This document shows, piece after piece, positions 44,896 through 55,309 of a stretch of 64,000 nucleotides of DNA (positions are counted from its first letter, which is position 1; the number at the start of each line of letters is the position of its first letter). The notes beneath the pieces were generated by a model. The model saw nothing but the letters and a program-made list of their open reading frames with translations. It searched no databases and was not told where the DNA came from. The DNA is from Gallionellales bacterium GWA2_54_124. Its GTDB lineage: Bacteria > Pseudomonadota > Gammaproteobacteria > Burkholderiales > Gallionellaceae. Made by a program: the position numbers and the translations under genes. The DNA lies in NCBI GenBank assembly GCA_001801025.1, contig MGWO01000007.1:434001-498000 (forward strand), given 5' to 3'.

Positions 44896-45827
44896 GGCAG
44901 CGGGTAGGGTAGGCTTTCAAAGGCGAGTACAGGTCCTTGCAATGAATGCACGTGAACCGGATGTGCCGCGCGGCTGGTGATTTGCACCACGGCCAGCACA
45001 TCAAAGCCGCCTGTTGGTGCGGGAGCCGCATTTACAATCATGCCGCAGGCCTGATCTATCATTTCCTCGCTGTATAATTCATCGCCCGGATTCGCCTCGC
45101 TTAAACTATGCGCTAGATACATGCGGCGTTTGGGTTTGCCCAGATAATGCATGCGTGCGACGATTTCCTGTCCGGGATAGCAGCCTTTCTTGAAATTGAT
45201 GCCGCCGATCAGGTCGAAATTCACCATTTGCGGCACGAACTGTTCCTGTGTCCGGGGCAGAATGACAGGCGTTCCCGCGCGGATGTTGAGCCAGTCCCAT
45301 GTGTCGCTTCCGATTATTCGGCTGTTGAGTGCGGCCACAAGCTGAGGCTGTTGTTCGGGTGCGCAATTGAGCATGAAGCGCGCGTCCCCGATTTTGATGA
45401 TGCTGCACGCCAATTCCGCCGACTCAATGACGCCCATCACCGGCAGTTCAAGGCATGTTGCAGGCAGCGCGGGATGTAAACCCGAGAGGCCTAGCGAGAT
45501 GACTTCATTGCGTGCATCGGTGATTTTGACTTTGGCGCGCAGCACGTACATGCCGAGTTTTTTTCGCAGCGCATCAGACAGCGCCTCCGGCAGTTGCAGC
45601 AGATAATCATCGGCATCGCGCCAGATCAGAAAACTGGCCAGCATACGGCCTTTGGCTGTGTTGAAGCTGGAATACTGGGCCTGCGTTGCGCTGACTTCGC
45701 GGATGTCATTGCTCAGCAAATTTTGCAAAAAGGAATGTGCATCGCTGCCTGATACGCGTAGCGTGGCAAACTGGCTGAGGTTGCAGAGCGTTGTGCCGGT
45801 CTGCGAGTCTGTGTGGCCGATAGTCAT
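44892..45827 (-). CDS. ygfZ: Folate-binding Fe-S cluster repair protein YgfZ
   Basis: K-G-C-Y-P-G-Q-E motif (NFKKGCYPGQEIVARMHYLGKPKRRMY); start near 45827. Confidence 0.92.
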   Translation of the reverse strand: MTIGHTDSQTGTTLCNLSQFATLRVSGSDAHSFLQNLLSNDIREVSATQAQYSSFNTAKGRMLASFLIWRDADDYLLQLPEALSDALRKKLGMYVLRAKVKITDARNEVISLGLSGLHPALPATCLELPVMGVIESAELACSIIKIGDARFMLNCAPEQQPQLVAALNSRIIGSDTWDWLNIRAGTPVILPRTQEQFVPQMVNFDLIGGINFKKGCYPGQEIVARMHYLGKPKRRMYLAHSLSEANPGDELYSEEMIDQACGMIVNAAPAPTGGFDVLAVVQITSRAAHPVHVHSLQGPVLAFESLPYPLP

Positions 45828-45897
45828 AGTGGGTCCGTCAGATTGCTTGGTGTTTGTGTGGTGGGTGTATCGTATCAGGCGGCGTATTTCGCGCGTT

Positions 45898-47271
45898 TTA
45901 ATCCTGTTGTATGTCTGGCAGGGGGGTGAGTGCAGCACGTTCATTAAGGAACCGGCCCAGATGACGGTCGTCGCGGTCAGCGTGGTTCAACAGCCAGTCC
46001 GACAAAAACAGCTTGATGCGGTAGCCTGTATACCAGGGATCGCAGCCTGCGGTTTGAATTTCATTGCTGAGTTTGTTAAAAAAGTGCTTGTACGAGCGGT
46101 GCTGGGCAATATGGTCGGCGGCGAAAGGATAGTGATTTGTGTGCATCAATTGCTCTTCGAAATCGAAATGCGCTTCGATTTTAATTTTCAGCTTGGCGAT
46201 CAATTCATCTACCGCATCATGGCGATTGATGACCGCGTCCCGTAGTGCGCCGATGAGGCTCATTAAGTCCTGATGGTGGTTGTTGATTTCGTTATGCCCG
46301 GCATCGGGTTGGTGGCTTGCCTCGTCTTCGGTATAGTCCTCCGAACCCGTGTGCAGGCCCGTTGAAAGATAATCGGTGCAGCGCTGCAGATACACTCGGG
46401 CCGGGATGTCGTCGGGATTGTCACGTACGATTTCTTCCAGCATCGGTTGCGCGCGCGCGATTGAGCGTGTGTGATACAGGGCGAGGGCCTCTTCGAACTT
46501 CTGCAGGCTTCTGGATTTAGCGTCTCTGATCATCGGCGCGTCGTGATTGAAGACCTCGTAGATCGATTCTGCATTGGTGTTGTAGGTGACTTTCACGCGC
46601 CCCAGATGACGCACCAGAAATTTTTCAGGTTCGGACAGGCTGTATAAGGTGTGTTCGCTGATCAGCAGTGGTGCACCATAAGTTTTAGTCAGTGTTTGCA
46701 GGCGGGACGCGAGGTTGACTGTATGACCTAAAACCGTTCCCTCCATACGGTTGCCGCCGCCGATGACGCCGAGCATCAGCACGCCTGTATTGATGCCGAT
46801 GCCGATGCGGATCGGTGCATACGCCGCGCGCTCTCGTCCCGCATTGTATTCGTCAAGGCGCGCCAGCATCGACAGGCCCGATGCCAGTGCATCGTCGGCG
46901 GTGGTCGGAAACAGCGCCATGATCGCATCACCCATATATTTGTCGATGATGCCGCGGTGCGCGCTGACCACCGGATTCATCACGGACAGGTAGGAATTGA
47001 TCATGCTGAAGGTTTGCTGCGGGGTCATACTCTCCGACAGCGACGTGAAATCGCGTATGTCGGTGAATACGACGGACATGTTTTTTTCGATCTGGTCGCC
47101 CAGTTCCACATCGATCAGGCTGGTTTTGCCAAGAAAGGCGATGATGTCGCGCGGCACGAAATGCAGTAACGTACGTTCCAGCAGTTTTAAACGCGCCCGC
47201 GTACCGGCATGCGCCTCGCGTTCGGCATTCAGCTCGTGCGTATCTTCAGAGATGTCGAAACTCGCGCTCAT
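45898..47271 (-). CDS. Class III nucleotide cyclase fused to C-terminal hemerythrin domain
   Basis: VVFTDIRDFTSLSE, DKYMGDAIMALFP, IRIGIGINTGVLMLGVIGGGNRMEGTVLGHTVNLASRLQ; HHQDL, HFDFEE, YPFAADHIAQH, WLLNHADRDD. Confidence 0.93.
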   Translation of the reverse strand: MSASFDISEDTHELNAEREAHAGTRARLKLLERTLLHFVPRDIIAFLGKTSLIDVELGDQIEKNMSVVFTDIRDFTSLSESMTPQQTFSMINSYLSVMNPVVSAHRGIIDKYMGDAIMALFPTTADDALASGLSMLARLDEYNAGRERAAYAPIRIGIGINTGVLMLGVIGGGNRMEGTVLGHTVNLASRLQTLTKTYGAPLLISEHTLYSLSEPEKFLVRHLGRVKVTYNTNAESIYEVFNHDAPMIRDAKSRSLQKFEEALALYHTRSIARAQPMLEEIVRDNPDDIPARVYLQRCTDYLSTGLHTGSEDYTEDEASHQPDAGHNEINNHHQDLMSLIGALRDAVINRHDAVDELIAKLKIKIEAHFDFEEQLMHTNHYPFAADHIAQHRSYKHFFNKLSNEIQTAGCDPWYTGYRIKLFLSDWLLNHADRDDRHLGRFLNERAALTPLPDIQQD

Positions 47272-47326
47272 AAGCTACCGGATTATACAAATACCTTGTG
47301 CGGCAAATGATGGCCCGCATCGGTCA

Positions 47327-47683
47327 TCAGGCGTAGGTGCTGATCCGACCGCCTTTGAATTCGCCAGCGATGAACTGAATGCCTGTCGCTTCATTCGCTT
47401 CTTTAGGAACTGCTTTTACGTTGCCGGTTGAGCTGTTATCGCTGTCGTTGTCTTTGTCGGTTGATGACTTCTGCAAGCTGTAAGTCAGGCTATTTTCGTT
47501 GGTCTGAGTCTGGCTTAATTTTTGCGCCTGTGCGGACAAGGTCACGATAGTCGAGGGCGGTGTATCAGCGCTGGATTTAGCTCTGTCGGTAACAGGCGGT
47601 GCCTGATTGCTGAAGATCTGATTGATCGGGCTGCTGATTTGACCGCTGGAGGGCGGATTGATGCTTACACTTGAGATGGCCAT
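47327..47683 (-). CDS. Hypothetical low-complexity Ser/Thr/Asn-rich protein
   Basis: 118-aa ORF starting 90 nt from the divergent gene; no family recognised. Confidence 0.5.
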   Translation of the reverse strand: MAISSVSINPPSSGQISSPINQIFSNQAPPVTDRAKSSADTPPSTIVTLSAQAQKLSQTQTNENSLTYSLQKSSTDKDNDSDNSSTGNVKAVPKEANEATGIQFIAGEFKGGRISTYA

Positions 47684-47773
47684 GACAGGACTCCTCGGGG
47701 TTGTGAGGATCGTACTCTACTGTTATTTTTGTTAGATGGCAATGACTGCCGCGTTCGGCTACACTCTCGCGCC

Positions 47774-49909
47774 ATGAAATCTCTTGCCGGAATCTTATTG
47801 CTTCTACTGCTTAGCGCATGTGATGAGTGGAATAATCCCTATCCTGCATCGGAGGCGGGGCAGTCTATTCTTTATACCGCATTCACCGAGCGCCCTAAAC
47901 ATCTCGATCCTGCACAGGCCTATAGCGAGAATGAATATGAGTTCATCAGCAATATTTACGCGCCGCCGCTGCAATATCACTATCTGAAGCGCCCGTACCA
48001 ACTTGTGCCGCAGGCGGCAAGTTTAATGCCAACCGTGACCTATCAGGATGCGCAGCATCGGTCGCTGCCGGATGATGCGCCAGCGGACCGTATCGCTTAC
48101 AGCGTTTATGAAATTCACATCAAGCCCGGCATGCGTTATCAGCCGCATCCGGCCTTTGCACGCACGCATGATGGCCGCCTTGAATACGAACATCTGACAC
48201 CTGCTGATCTGCGCGATGTACACGTGCCGGGCGACTTTCCTCACAGCGGAACGCGCGTGGTGAATGCCGCTGATTATGTGAATCAGATCAAAAGGCTGGC
48301 TAACCCGCAGTTGCATCTGCCGATTTTCGGCGTGATGAGCGAGTACATCGTCGGATTGAAGGCGTATGCGGATACCTTGCAGCAGGCGGTGCAGATGCAT
48401 CCCGATGCCTTTCTCGATCTGTCAGTTTATCCTCTGCCCGGCGCCGAAGTCGTCGATGACACCACCTACCGCATTACGATACACGGCAAATACCCGCAGT
48501 TCGCCTATTGGCTGGCCATGCCTTTTTTTGCGCCTATGCCGCCTGAGGCCGAGCGTTTTTATGCGCAGCCGGGGATGCGCGAGCGCAATCTGTCGCTGGA
48601 CTGGTGGCCGGTGGGGAGCGGGCCTTATTTTCTGTCTGAAAATAATCCGAACCGGCGCATGGTGCTTACTAAAAATCCCTATTTTGACAGCGAACGCTAT
48701 CCGGCAGAGGGCGAAGCGGAGGATGATAAGGCCGGATTGCTGGCGGATGCGGGCAAGGCTTTACCGCTGATCGATCGCGTGGTTTTTACGCTGGAAAAGG
48801 AGACTATTCCCTACTGGAACAAGTTTTTACAGGGGTATTTCGATGCCTCCGGCATCAGCTCGGATAGTTTTGATCAGGCGGTGCAGGTGAGTGTTGGCGG
48901 AGAAACCAGCGTTTCTGATGAAATGCGCGAGCAGGGTATTACGCTCTCCACCTCGGTTGCCATCTCGACGATGTATACCGGTTTTAACTGGCTCGATCCT
49001 GTGGTGGGCGGCAGCTCAGAGCGAGCTCGTAAGTTAAGGCAGGCGATTGCGATTGCGGTGGATTTTGAGGAATTTGTTTCGATTTTTGCCAACGGGCGGG
49101 GTATTTCGGCGCAGTCGCCGATTCCGCCGGGTATCTTCGGCTACCTTGAAGGGGAGGCGGGCATCAATAAGCTCGTGTACGACTGGGCGGGTGGACAGGC
49201 GGTGAGAAAGCCGATTGCTGAAGCCAGGAGGCTGTTGGCTGAAGCGGGCTATCCGGACGGGGTGGATATCAATACGCATCAGCCGCTGGTGATCAATCTG
49301 GATACCACAGCGACCGGTGTCGGCAACAAGTCACGTCTGGACTGGATGCGCAAGCAGTTCGAAAAACTCAATGTGCAACTGGTGGTGCGCAGCACCGATT
49401 ACAACCGCTTTCAGGATAAGGTGCGCCGTGGCGACACGCAGATGTTCTATTTCGGCTGGAATGCCGACTATCCCGATCCTGAGAATTTCCTGTTTTTGCT
49501 GCACGGCCCGCAGGGTAAGGTGAGCTACTCGGGCGAGAATGCGGCCAATTACAGCAATCCTGACTACGACCGTTTGTTCCTGAAGATGAAAAACATGGAA
49601 AACAGTCCGGCGCGGCAGGCGATCATCGATCAGATGCTGGAAATATTGCGTCGCGATTCGCCCTGGCTGTGGGGCTATCATCCGAAGAACTACGTGCTGC
49701 AACACGGTTGGCTGCATAACGTCAAACCCAGCGTCATGGCGAACAACAAGCTCAAATACTGGCGTCTGGATGCCAAGTCGAGAGACGCGTTGCGCGCCCG
49801 CTGGAATCAGCCGTCACGCTGGCCGTTATGGAGCGCGCTGGTGCTGGTGCTGCTGTCGGGATTCTGGTTGTGGCGTGTACTACAGAAAAAAGAAGCGTGC
49901 AGCAGATAG
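47774..49909 (+). CDS. Peptide ABC transporter substrate-binding lipoprotein (SBP family 5)
   Basis: Lipobox LLLLLLSACDEW; family 5 features; start at 47774. Confidence 0.92.
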   Translation: MKSLAGILLLLLLSACDEWNNPYPASEAGQSILYTAFTERPKHLDPAQAYSENEYEFISNIYAPPLQYHYLKRPYQLVPQAASLMPTVTYQDAQHRSLPDDAPADRIAYSVYEIHIKPGMRYQPHPAFARTHDGRLEYEHLTPADLRDVHVPGDFPHSGTRVVNAADYVNQIKRLANPQLHLPIFGVMSEYIVGLKAYADTLQQAVQMHPDAFLDLSVYPLPGAEVVDDTTYRITIHGKYPQFAYWLAMPFFAPMPPEAERFYAQPGMRERNLSLDWWPVGSGPYFLSENNPNRRMVLTKNPYFDSERYPAEGEAEDDKAGLLADAGKALPLIDRVVFTLEKETIPYWNKFLQGYFDASGISSDSFDQAVQVSVGGETSVSDEMREQGITLSTSVAISTMYTGFNWLDPVVGGSSERARKLRQAIAIAVDFEEFVSIFANGRGISAQSPIPPGIFGYLEGEAGINKLVYDWAGGQAVRKPIAEARRLLAEAGYPDGVDINTHQPLVINLDTTATGVGNKSRLDWMRKQFEKLNVQLVVRSTDYNRFQDKVRRGDTQMFYFGWNADYPDPENFLFLLHGPQGKVSYSGENAANYSNPDYDRLFLKMKNMENSPARQAIIDQMLEILRRDSPWLWGYHPKNYVLQHGWLHNVKPSVMANNKLKYWRLDAKSRDALRARWNQPSRWPLWSALVLVLLSGFWLWRVLQKKEACSR

Positions 49910-49998
49910 CAGGGTTAAATGCCATTTTTCTATTCACACTTCGATAATGAGGGCCGACTGTTTGGCCGGGGCTTGTTTATCCGTACAATAGCGCACTC

Positions 49999-50970
49999 AT
50001 GATAGCCTATCTCATTCGCCGCCTTATTTACGCCATCCCGATTCTGATCGGGGTGAATCTGCTCACCTTCGCGCTGTTTTTTGTCGTGAATACGCCGGAC
50101 GACATGGCGCGCATGCAACTCGGGATCAAGCGCGTGACGCCCGAGGCGATCGAAAAATGGAAGTTGCAAAAGGGTTACGATAAGCCCTTGCTGGTCAACA
50201 GCCGGGCTGCCGGTGCCGGGCAATTGACCGATACGATTTTCTGGCACAAATCAGCCAGTATGTTCGTGCTGGATTTTGGCTATTCCGATGACGGGCGCAG
50301 TATCTCGCATGAAATCGCCACGCGGATGGGGCCGAGTCTGGCGATCGCCCTGCCGACTTTCCTGATCGGCCTTGCCTGTTATGTCAGTTTCGCCTTGCTG
50401 ATGACCTTGTTTCGCGCCACCACCCTCGATATCGCCGGGGTTGCACTGTGCGTCGTGCTGATGTCGATATCCGGATTGTTTTACATCATCGGCGGCCAGT
50501 TTCTGGTGAGCAAACTTTGGCATCTGGTGCCGATCTCAGGCTACGGCGATGGTGGGTTTAAGTTCGTCGTGCTGCCTGTGATCATCGGTGTGATCGGCGG
50601 CATAGGGTCTTCCAGCCGCTGGTATCGCACGATCTTTTTAGAGGAAATTGGCCGAGATTACGTGCGCACCGCGCGCGCTAAAGGCTTGTCAGAACTGCGG
50701 GTGTTGTTTACCCATGTGCTCAAAAACGCGATGATCCCGATTCTCACCGGTGTAGTGGTGGTCATTCCCCTGTTGTTCATGGGCAGCTTGCTCACCGAAT
50801 CGTTCTTCGGTATTCCGGGTCTTGGCAGCTATACGATCGATGCGATCAACGCGCAGGATTTTTCAGTAGTGCGCGCGATGGTGTTTTTAGGTTCCCTGCT
50901 GTACATAGCAGGACTGATACTCACCGATATCTCCTACACGATGGTGGATCCCCGGGTGCGCTTGTCATGA
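49999..50970 (+). CDS. Dipeptide/oligopeptide ABC transporter permease (DppB-like)
   Basis: MIAYLIRRLIYAIPILIGVNLLTFALFF; EAA-like RDYVRTARAKGLSELRVLFTHVLKNAMIPI. Confidence 0.94.
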   Translation: MIAYLIRRLIYAIPILIGVNLLTFALFFVVNTPDDMARMQLGIKRVTPEAIEKWKLQKGYDKPLLVNSRAAGAGQLTDTIFWHKSASMFVLDFGYSDDGRSISHEIATRMGPSLAIALPTFLIGLACYVSFALLMTLFRATTLDIAGVALCVVLMSISGLFYIIGGQFLVSKLWHLVPISGYGDGGFKFVVLPVIIGVIGGIGSSSRWYRTIFLEEIGRDYVRTARAKGLSELRVLFTHVLKNAMIPILTGVVVVIPLLFMGSLLTESFFGIPGLGSYTIDAINAQDFSVVRAMVFLGSLLYIAGLILTDISYTMVDPRVRLS

Positions 50971-52262
50971 TGCCGGTCATCCTGTGGAGCGATGCGCTGG
51001 TCTTTTTGCTGCTGGGCGCCTGCTGTGTCGCGTTCTGGCATATCCGTCGCCATGAACATCTTTTGCTGCCCTGGCGGCGGGTTGGTCGAAGTGCCGTGGC
51101 GATGTGTTCCTTGCTGGTGTTATCCCTGTTCGTGCTGGTGGGCTTGCTCGACACCCTGCACTACCGGGTCGCCTTGAACGGGGCGTATTCGCCCGAAGTG
51201 CTGAGCGTGTTCGACAAGCTGGCAGAACCGTTGCGCCTGCACACCGAGAAAACGTATTCGGCGCCGCTGGCCGTTGCGCTGTATGCGAAGGAAAGTACCA
51301 CCGATGAACAGGGGCGGGTGGTGCGCACTTATCCCAGGCTTAAATATGGCGGTGCACATTTGCCTGAGGCGTCAGGCTATGATGTCGCCAGACGTGCGCT
51401 GACCGGCGCGATAGCGGGCGTGTTAGCGGGCCTGCTGCTGGGATTTAAAGCTCGGCGCGCGATCGGTGTAACTGTGGTGATTTTAGCCGCACTGATCGGT
51501 ATGACTTTGAATCTGGCGGCTGTCTATCATGTGCTCGGCACCGATAAAGTGGGGCAGGATGTGTTGTATCTGTCGCTCAAAAGTATACGTACGGGGCTGA
51601 TCATCGGGACGGTGACGACGCTGGTCACTTTGCCGCTGGCGCTGTTTTTAGGGGTGGCCGCCGGCTATTTTCGCGGCTGGGTGGATGATGTGATCCAGTA
51701 TGTCTATACCGTGCTGAGCTCGATTCCCAGTGTGTTGTTGATTGCCGCTGCGGTGTTGATGATGCAGGTGACGATAGACACGCATCCTAACTGGTTCGAT
51801 ACCGCCGCCTCGCGCGCTGATTTGCGGCTGGTGTTTTTGTGCCTGATACTGGGTATGACGAGCTGGACCGGTCTTTGCCGTTTGCTGCGCGGTGAGACCT
51901 TGAAACTGCGCGAGATGGAATATATACAGGCGGCGCAATCTTTTGGCGTGTCATCGATGCGCATCTTGTCGCGCCACATTATCCCAAACGTGATGCACAT
52001 CATTTTGATTGCGCTGGTGATGGATTTTTCAGGGCTGGTGCTCGCCGAAGCGGTGTTGTCCTATGTCGGTGTGGGGGTCGATCCCTCGATGATCAGTTTC
52101 GGTACCATGATCAACGGCGCGAGGCTTGAGATGGCGCGAGAACCGATGGTGTGGTGGGCGCTGGCTGCGGCCTTCGGCTTTATGCTGACGCTGGTGCTCT
52201 CTGCCAACCTGTTCGCGGACGCCGTGCGCGATGCCTTCGATCCGAGGTTAAACCGCTCATGA
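50967..52262 (+). CDS. Dipeptide/oligopeptide ABC transporter permease (DppC-like)
   Basis: EYIQAAQSFGVSSMRILSRHIIPNVMHIILIALVMDFSGLVLAEAVLSYVGVG. Confidence 0.93.
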   Translation: MMPVILWSDALVFLLLGACCVAFWHIRRHEHLLLPWRRVGRSAVAMCSLLVLSLFVLVGLLDTLHYRVALNGAYSPEVLSVFDKLAEPLRLHTEKTYSAPLAVALYAKESTTDEQGRVVRTYPRLKYGGAHLPEASGYDVARRALTGAIAGVLAGLLLGFKARRAIGVTVVILAALIGMTLNLAAVYHVLGTDKVGQDVLYLSLKSIRTGLIIGTVTTLVTLPLALFLGVAAGYFRGWVDDVIQYVYTVLSSIPSVLLIAAAVLMMQVTIDTHPNWFDTAASRADLRLVFLCLILGMTSWTGLCRLLRGETLKLREMEYIQAAQSFGVSSMRILSRHIIPNVMHIILIALVMDFSGLVLAEAVLSYVGVGVDPSMISFGTMINGARLEMAREPMVWWALAAAFGFMLTLVLSANLFADAVRDAFDPRLNRS

Positions 52263-54259
52263 GTCTGCTTAAAGTCAAAGATCTGGTTACGGGGCTCGCC
52301 AGCGGGCTTGCCATCGTGGACGGGATTTCCTTCGAGATAGCGGCGGGCGAGACCTTTGCGCTGCTAGGGGAATCCGGCTGCGGCAAGTCGATGACGGCGC
52401 TCTCCCTGATGCGGCTGCTGCCTGACGGGGTTGCCAACCTGTCGGGGGACGTCGTGCTGGGCGGTGTGTCTTTGTTTGATTTGCCCGAGCGTTTGATGCG
52501 CGGTATCCGCGGCGGATCGATGGCGATGATTTTTCAGGAGCCGGGTCTGAGCCTGAATCCTGTGATGACGGTGGGCGCGCAGATTATCGAGGTGCTGGCC
52601 TTACATCAGGGGTTGTCGGGCGCTCTGGCGCTGCAGCGCTGTGTCGAATTGCTTGCCGGTGTCGGGATTCCCGATGCTGCGTGGCGCGTGAATGAATATC
52701 CGTTTCAGTTGTCAGGCGGCATGAAGCAGCGTGTGATGATCGCGATGGCGCTGGCAGGCAAGCCGCGCTTGCTGGTCGCTGATGAGCCGACCACGGCGCT
52801 CGATGTCACGATACAGGCGCAGGTGCTGCAACTGCTGCGCGACACGCAAGCATCTACCGGTATGGCGATGCTGCTGATCACGCATGATTTGGGCGTGGTG
52901 GCCGAAACGGCGCATCGCGTCGGCGTCATGTATGCAGGTCAGATTGTCGAGCAGGCCTCGCGTCAGGAATTATTTTCCCGCCCGTTGCACCCTTACACAC
53001 AAAAACTGTTTGCCGCTCTGCCGCAGGCAGGATTGCGCGATCAGCCGCTGGCGGCGATTCCCGGCAGTGTGCCGCCCTTGGGCTCGATTGTTCAGGGTTG
53101 TCGCTTTGCGCCGCGCTGCGATAGGGCATGGTCTTTGTGCCGCGAACAGACGCCTGCGTGGATCACGCTGTCTGAGGGGGAGGGCGTGCGATGTCATCTG
53201 TACGACAGGATTGAGGATGGGGGATTCAGGATTGAGGAAAAAACACCGAAGTTACAGGATGTCGCCAAACCCAACCCGATCCTGAATCCTGAATCCTGCA
53301 TCCTGAAGGTTCAAGATTTGCAAGTACACTTTCCGATCCGCAAGGGGATTTTGCAGCGAGTCGTGGGGCAGGTCAAAGCCGTAGATGGTGTCTCACTTGC
53401 GATAGCCAAAGGGAAAACGCTTGCCATCGTGGGCGAGTCGGGGTGCGGCAAGACGACGCTGGGCAAGGCGCTGCTGCAACTGATTCCGCCCACGGGAGGC
53501 CGTGTCGTGTTTGACGGGCGAGCGCTAGGGGCGCGCGCGTCGATGCAGATGGTGTTTCAGGACCCCTATGCTTCGCTCAATCCCAAGATGCGCGTGGCCG
53601 AAATCCTCGAGGAGGGGATGAGTGCACTAAAAGTCGGCGCTAACAGTGCGGCGCGTCAGGCGCACATTGACGGATTGCTCGATAAGGTTGGGCTGGAACG
53701 GGCCGCCAAATGGCGCTATCCGCACGAGTTTTCCGGCGGTCAGCGCCAGCGCATCGCAATTGCCCGTGCGCTTGCCGTATCGCCCGGTTTGCTGATTTGC
53801 GATGAGCCGACCAGCGCGCTGGACGTGTCGGTTCAGGCACAAATCTTGAATTTGCTTAAGTCGCTGCAACAGGAATTGAATCTGTCCTATTTGTTTATCA
53901 CGCATAATCTGGCCGTGGTGGCGTATTTGGCGCATGAGGTGTGTGTGATGTATCTTGGGCGCATCGTCGAGCGCGGCAGCACGGACGACGTCATGAATCA
54001 TCCGGCTCACCCTTATACGCAAGCCTTGCTGTCGGCCGTGCCTCGTATCGACGAAGGTGCGCGCGAATATATCCGTCTGGCAGGGGATTTGCCGTCGCCT
54101 GCGAATCCGCCCGCAGGTTGTCATTTTGCACCGCGCTGCCCTTGTGTTCAGGATATTTGCCGGGAACACTACCCGAACGCTGTGAATGTGTCAGAAAGCC
54201 ATGTGGTGCATTGCCATTTTCAGTCAATATCGGTTGACGGGATGACGGCATTAGATTAA
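52259..54259 (+). CDS. Fused double ATP-binding subunit of peptide ABC transporter (YejF/DppDF-like)
   Basis: Two Walker A ([16 protein letters not shown]) and two signature motifs ([16 protein letters not shown]); start ATG overlaps the previous stop. Confidence 0.94.
   Translation: MSLLKVKDLVTGLASGLAIVDGISFEIAAGETFALLGESGCGKSMTALSLMRLLPDGVANLSGDVVLGGVSLFDLPERLMRGIRGGSMAMIFQEPGLSLNPVMTVGAQIIEVLALHQGLSGALALQRCVELLAGVGIPDAAWRVNEYPFQLSGGMKQRVMIAMALAGKPRLLVADEPTTALDVTIQAQVLQLLRDTQASTGMAMLLITHDLGVVAETAHRVGVMYAGQIVEQASRQELFSRPLHPYTQKLFAALPQAGLRDQPLAAIPGSVPPLGSIVQGCRFAPRCDRAWSLCREQTPAWITLSEGEGVRCHLYDRIEDGGFRIEEKTPKLQDVAKPNPILNPESCILKVQDLQVHFPIRKGILQRVVGQVKAVDGVSLAIAKGKTLAIVGESGCGKTTLGKALLQLIPPTGGRVVFDGRALGARASMQMVFQDPYASLNPKMRVAEILEEGMSALKVGANSAARQAHIDGLLDKVGLERAAKWRYPHEFSGGQRQRIAIARALAVSPGLLICDEPTSALDVSVQAQILNLLKSLQQELNLSYLFITHNLAVVAYLAHEVCVMYLGRIVERGSTDDVMNHPAHPYTQALLSAVPRIDEGAREYIRLAGDLPSPANPPAGCHFAPRCPCVQDICREHYPNAVNVSESHVVHCHFQSISVDGMTALD
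53207..53306. repeat. Heptamer-periodic inverted repeat inside the ABC ATPase CDS (interdomain linker)
   Basis: Left AGGATTG-AGGATGG-GGGATTC-AGGATTG-AGGAAAA; right GATCCTG-AATCCTG-AATCCTG-CATCCTG; 22/25 inverted match; translated as [12 protein letters not shown]...[13 protein letters not shown]. Confidence 0.8.
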
Positions 54260-54308
54260 AAAGGTGGCAGGGATTTTATTCATCAATTAAACCGTTCAGG
54301 AGAGCATC

Positions 54309-54635
54309 ATGAGTCAAAATTTATCGGGCACAAACGACATCAGCAAGGAAAAATTGATGCAGGACTTGCAACTGGTGGTGTCTGATGCCGAAGAGTTGCT
54401 CCGCGCGACAGCAGGTCAGGCGGGAGAAAAAGTCAGCGCGGCACGTGAGCGCATTCAGGATAGTTTGAGCGCGGCGAAGGTGCGTCTGGCGGATGCGGAA
54501 GAAGCGATGCTGGAAAAAACCCGCGAGGCGGCGCGTGCTACGGATGAATATGTGCATGAAAATCCATGGCGTGCGGTGGGTATCGCTGCCGGTGTGGGGC
54601 TTGTGGTGGGCATGCTGATCTCGCGCGGCCGGTAA
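54309..54635 (+). CDS. DUF883 (ElaB/YqjD) membrane-anchored protein
   Basis: Coiled helix plus C-terminal ENPWRAVGIAAGVGLVVGMLISRG. Confidence 0.93.
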   Translation: MSQNLSGTNDISKEKLMQDLQLVVSDAEELLRATAGQAGEKVSAARERIQDSLSAAKVRLADAEEAMLEKTREAARATDEYVHENPWRAVGIAAGVGLVVGMLISRGR

Positions 54636-55018
54636 TGTCAGCAGTTAACTCAGGTCTGCTGGGGTCAGTCAGGCGGTTGTTGTCCACGCTGACGTCGGTT
54701 GCGTCCACCAGGCTTGCGTTGCTTGCAAATGAATTATATGAGGAGCGTCTGCAGCTGGAGCAGATGCTCCTTTATTTTTTCACCGCGCTGTTTTGTTTCG
54801 CGATGGGTATCCTGCTGCTGACGACTTTTGTCGTCGTGCTGTTTTGGGATACCTATCGTCTGGCGGTGCTGGGCGGACTCGGTACGCTGTTTGTTATCAC
54901 GGGTGTGCTGCTGGCGAATAAGCTGTTGTGCATTTCGCGCAGAAAAAGCACCTTGTTTTCTGTCACGCTGGCAGAACTCGCGGTCGATCGCGAACAGCTG
55001 GATGGCACACATGACTAA
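54635..55018 (+). CDS. YqjE-like (phage holin family) membrane protein
   Basis: LANELYEERLQLEQMLLYFFTALFCFAMGILLLTTFVVVLFWDTYRLAVLG; start 54635. Confidence 0.85.
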   Translation: MSAVNSGLLGSVRRLLSTLTSVASTRLALLANELYEERLQLEQMLLYFFTALFCFAMGILLLTTFVVVLFWDTYRLAVLGGLGTLFVITGVLLANKLLCISRRKSTLFSVTLAELAVDREQLDGTHD

Positions 55019-55307
55019 ACGCAGACAGGCGATGCTGGCACGCCGTCAGTTACTGCGTGACAACATCAGCGCGCAGCGCGAACAGTTGGCGGGCATCGCG
55101 GTCAATTTTCGGCCGGCGTTTCGAGTGGCCGATGGTGCGTGGCGGATGGTGAGTTTTGTGCGCGGGCATGCCGTACTGGTAGCGGGCGTGTTAAGTCTGG
55201 CCATCGTGCGGCAGCGCGGCATTTCCGGTTTGATCAAAGGCGGCTTGCGAGCGTGGCGAGCCTATCGTTTCGTTAACGAATTCGCCAAAAAAATCACGCA
55301 TCGATAA
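55011..55307 (+). CDS. YqjK-like protein
   Basis: ATG 55011, MTKRRQAMLARRQLLRDNISAQREQLAGIAVNFRPAFRVADGAW; third gene of the DUF883-YqjE-YqjK set. Confidence 0.7.
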   Translation: MTKRRQAMLARRQLLRDNISAQREQLAGIAVNFRPAFRVADGAWRMVSFVRGHAVLVAGVLSLAIVRQRGISGLIKGGLRAWRAYRFVNEFAKKITHR

Positions 55308-55309
55308 AA

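Noticed and set aside
53627-54169. 180-aa minus-strand ORF opposite the ABC ATPase
   Set aside because: Antisense shadow ORF, no family features.
54566-55307. YqjE/YqjK/DUF883 genes as prophage remnants because of the holin-family label
   Set aside because: They form the standard chromosomal ElaB/YqjD-YqjE-YqjK set; no other phage genes adjacent.
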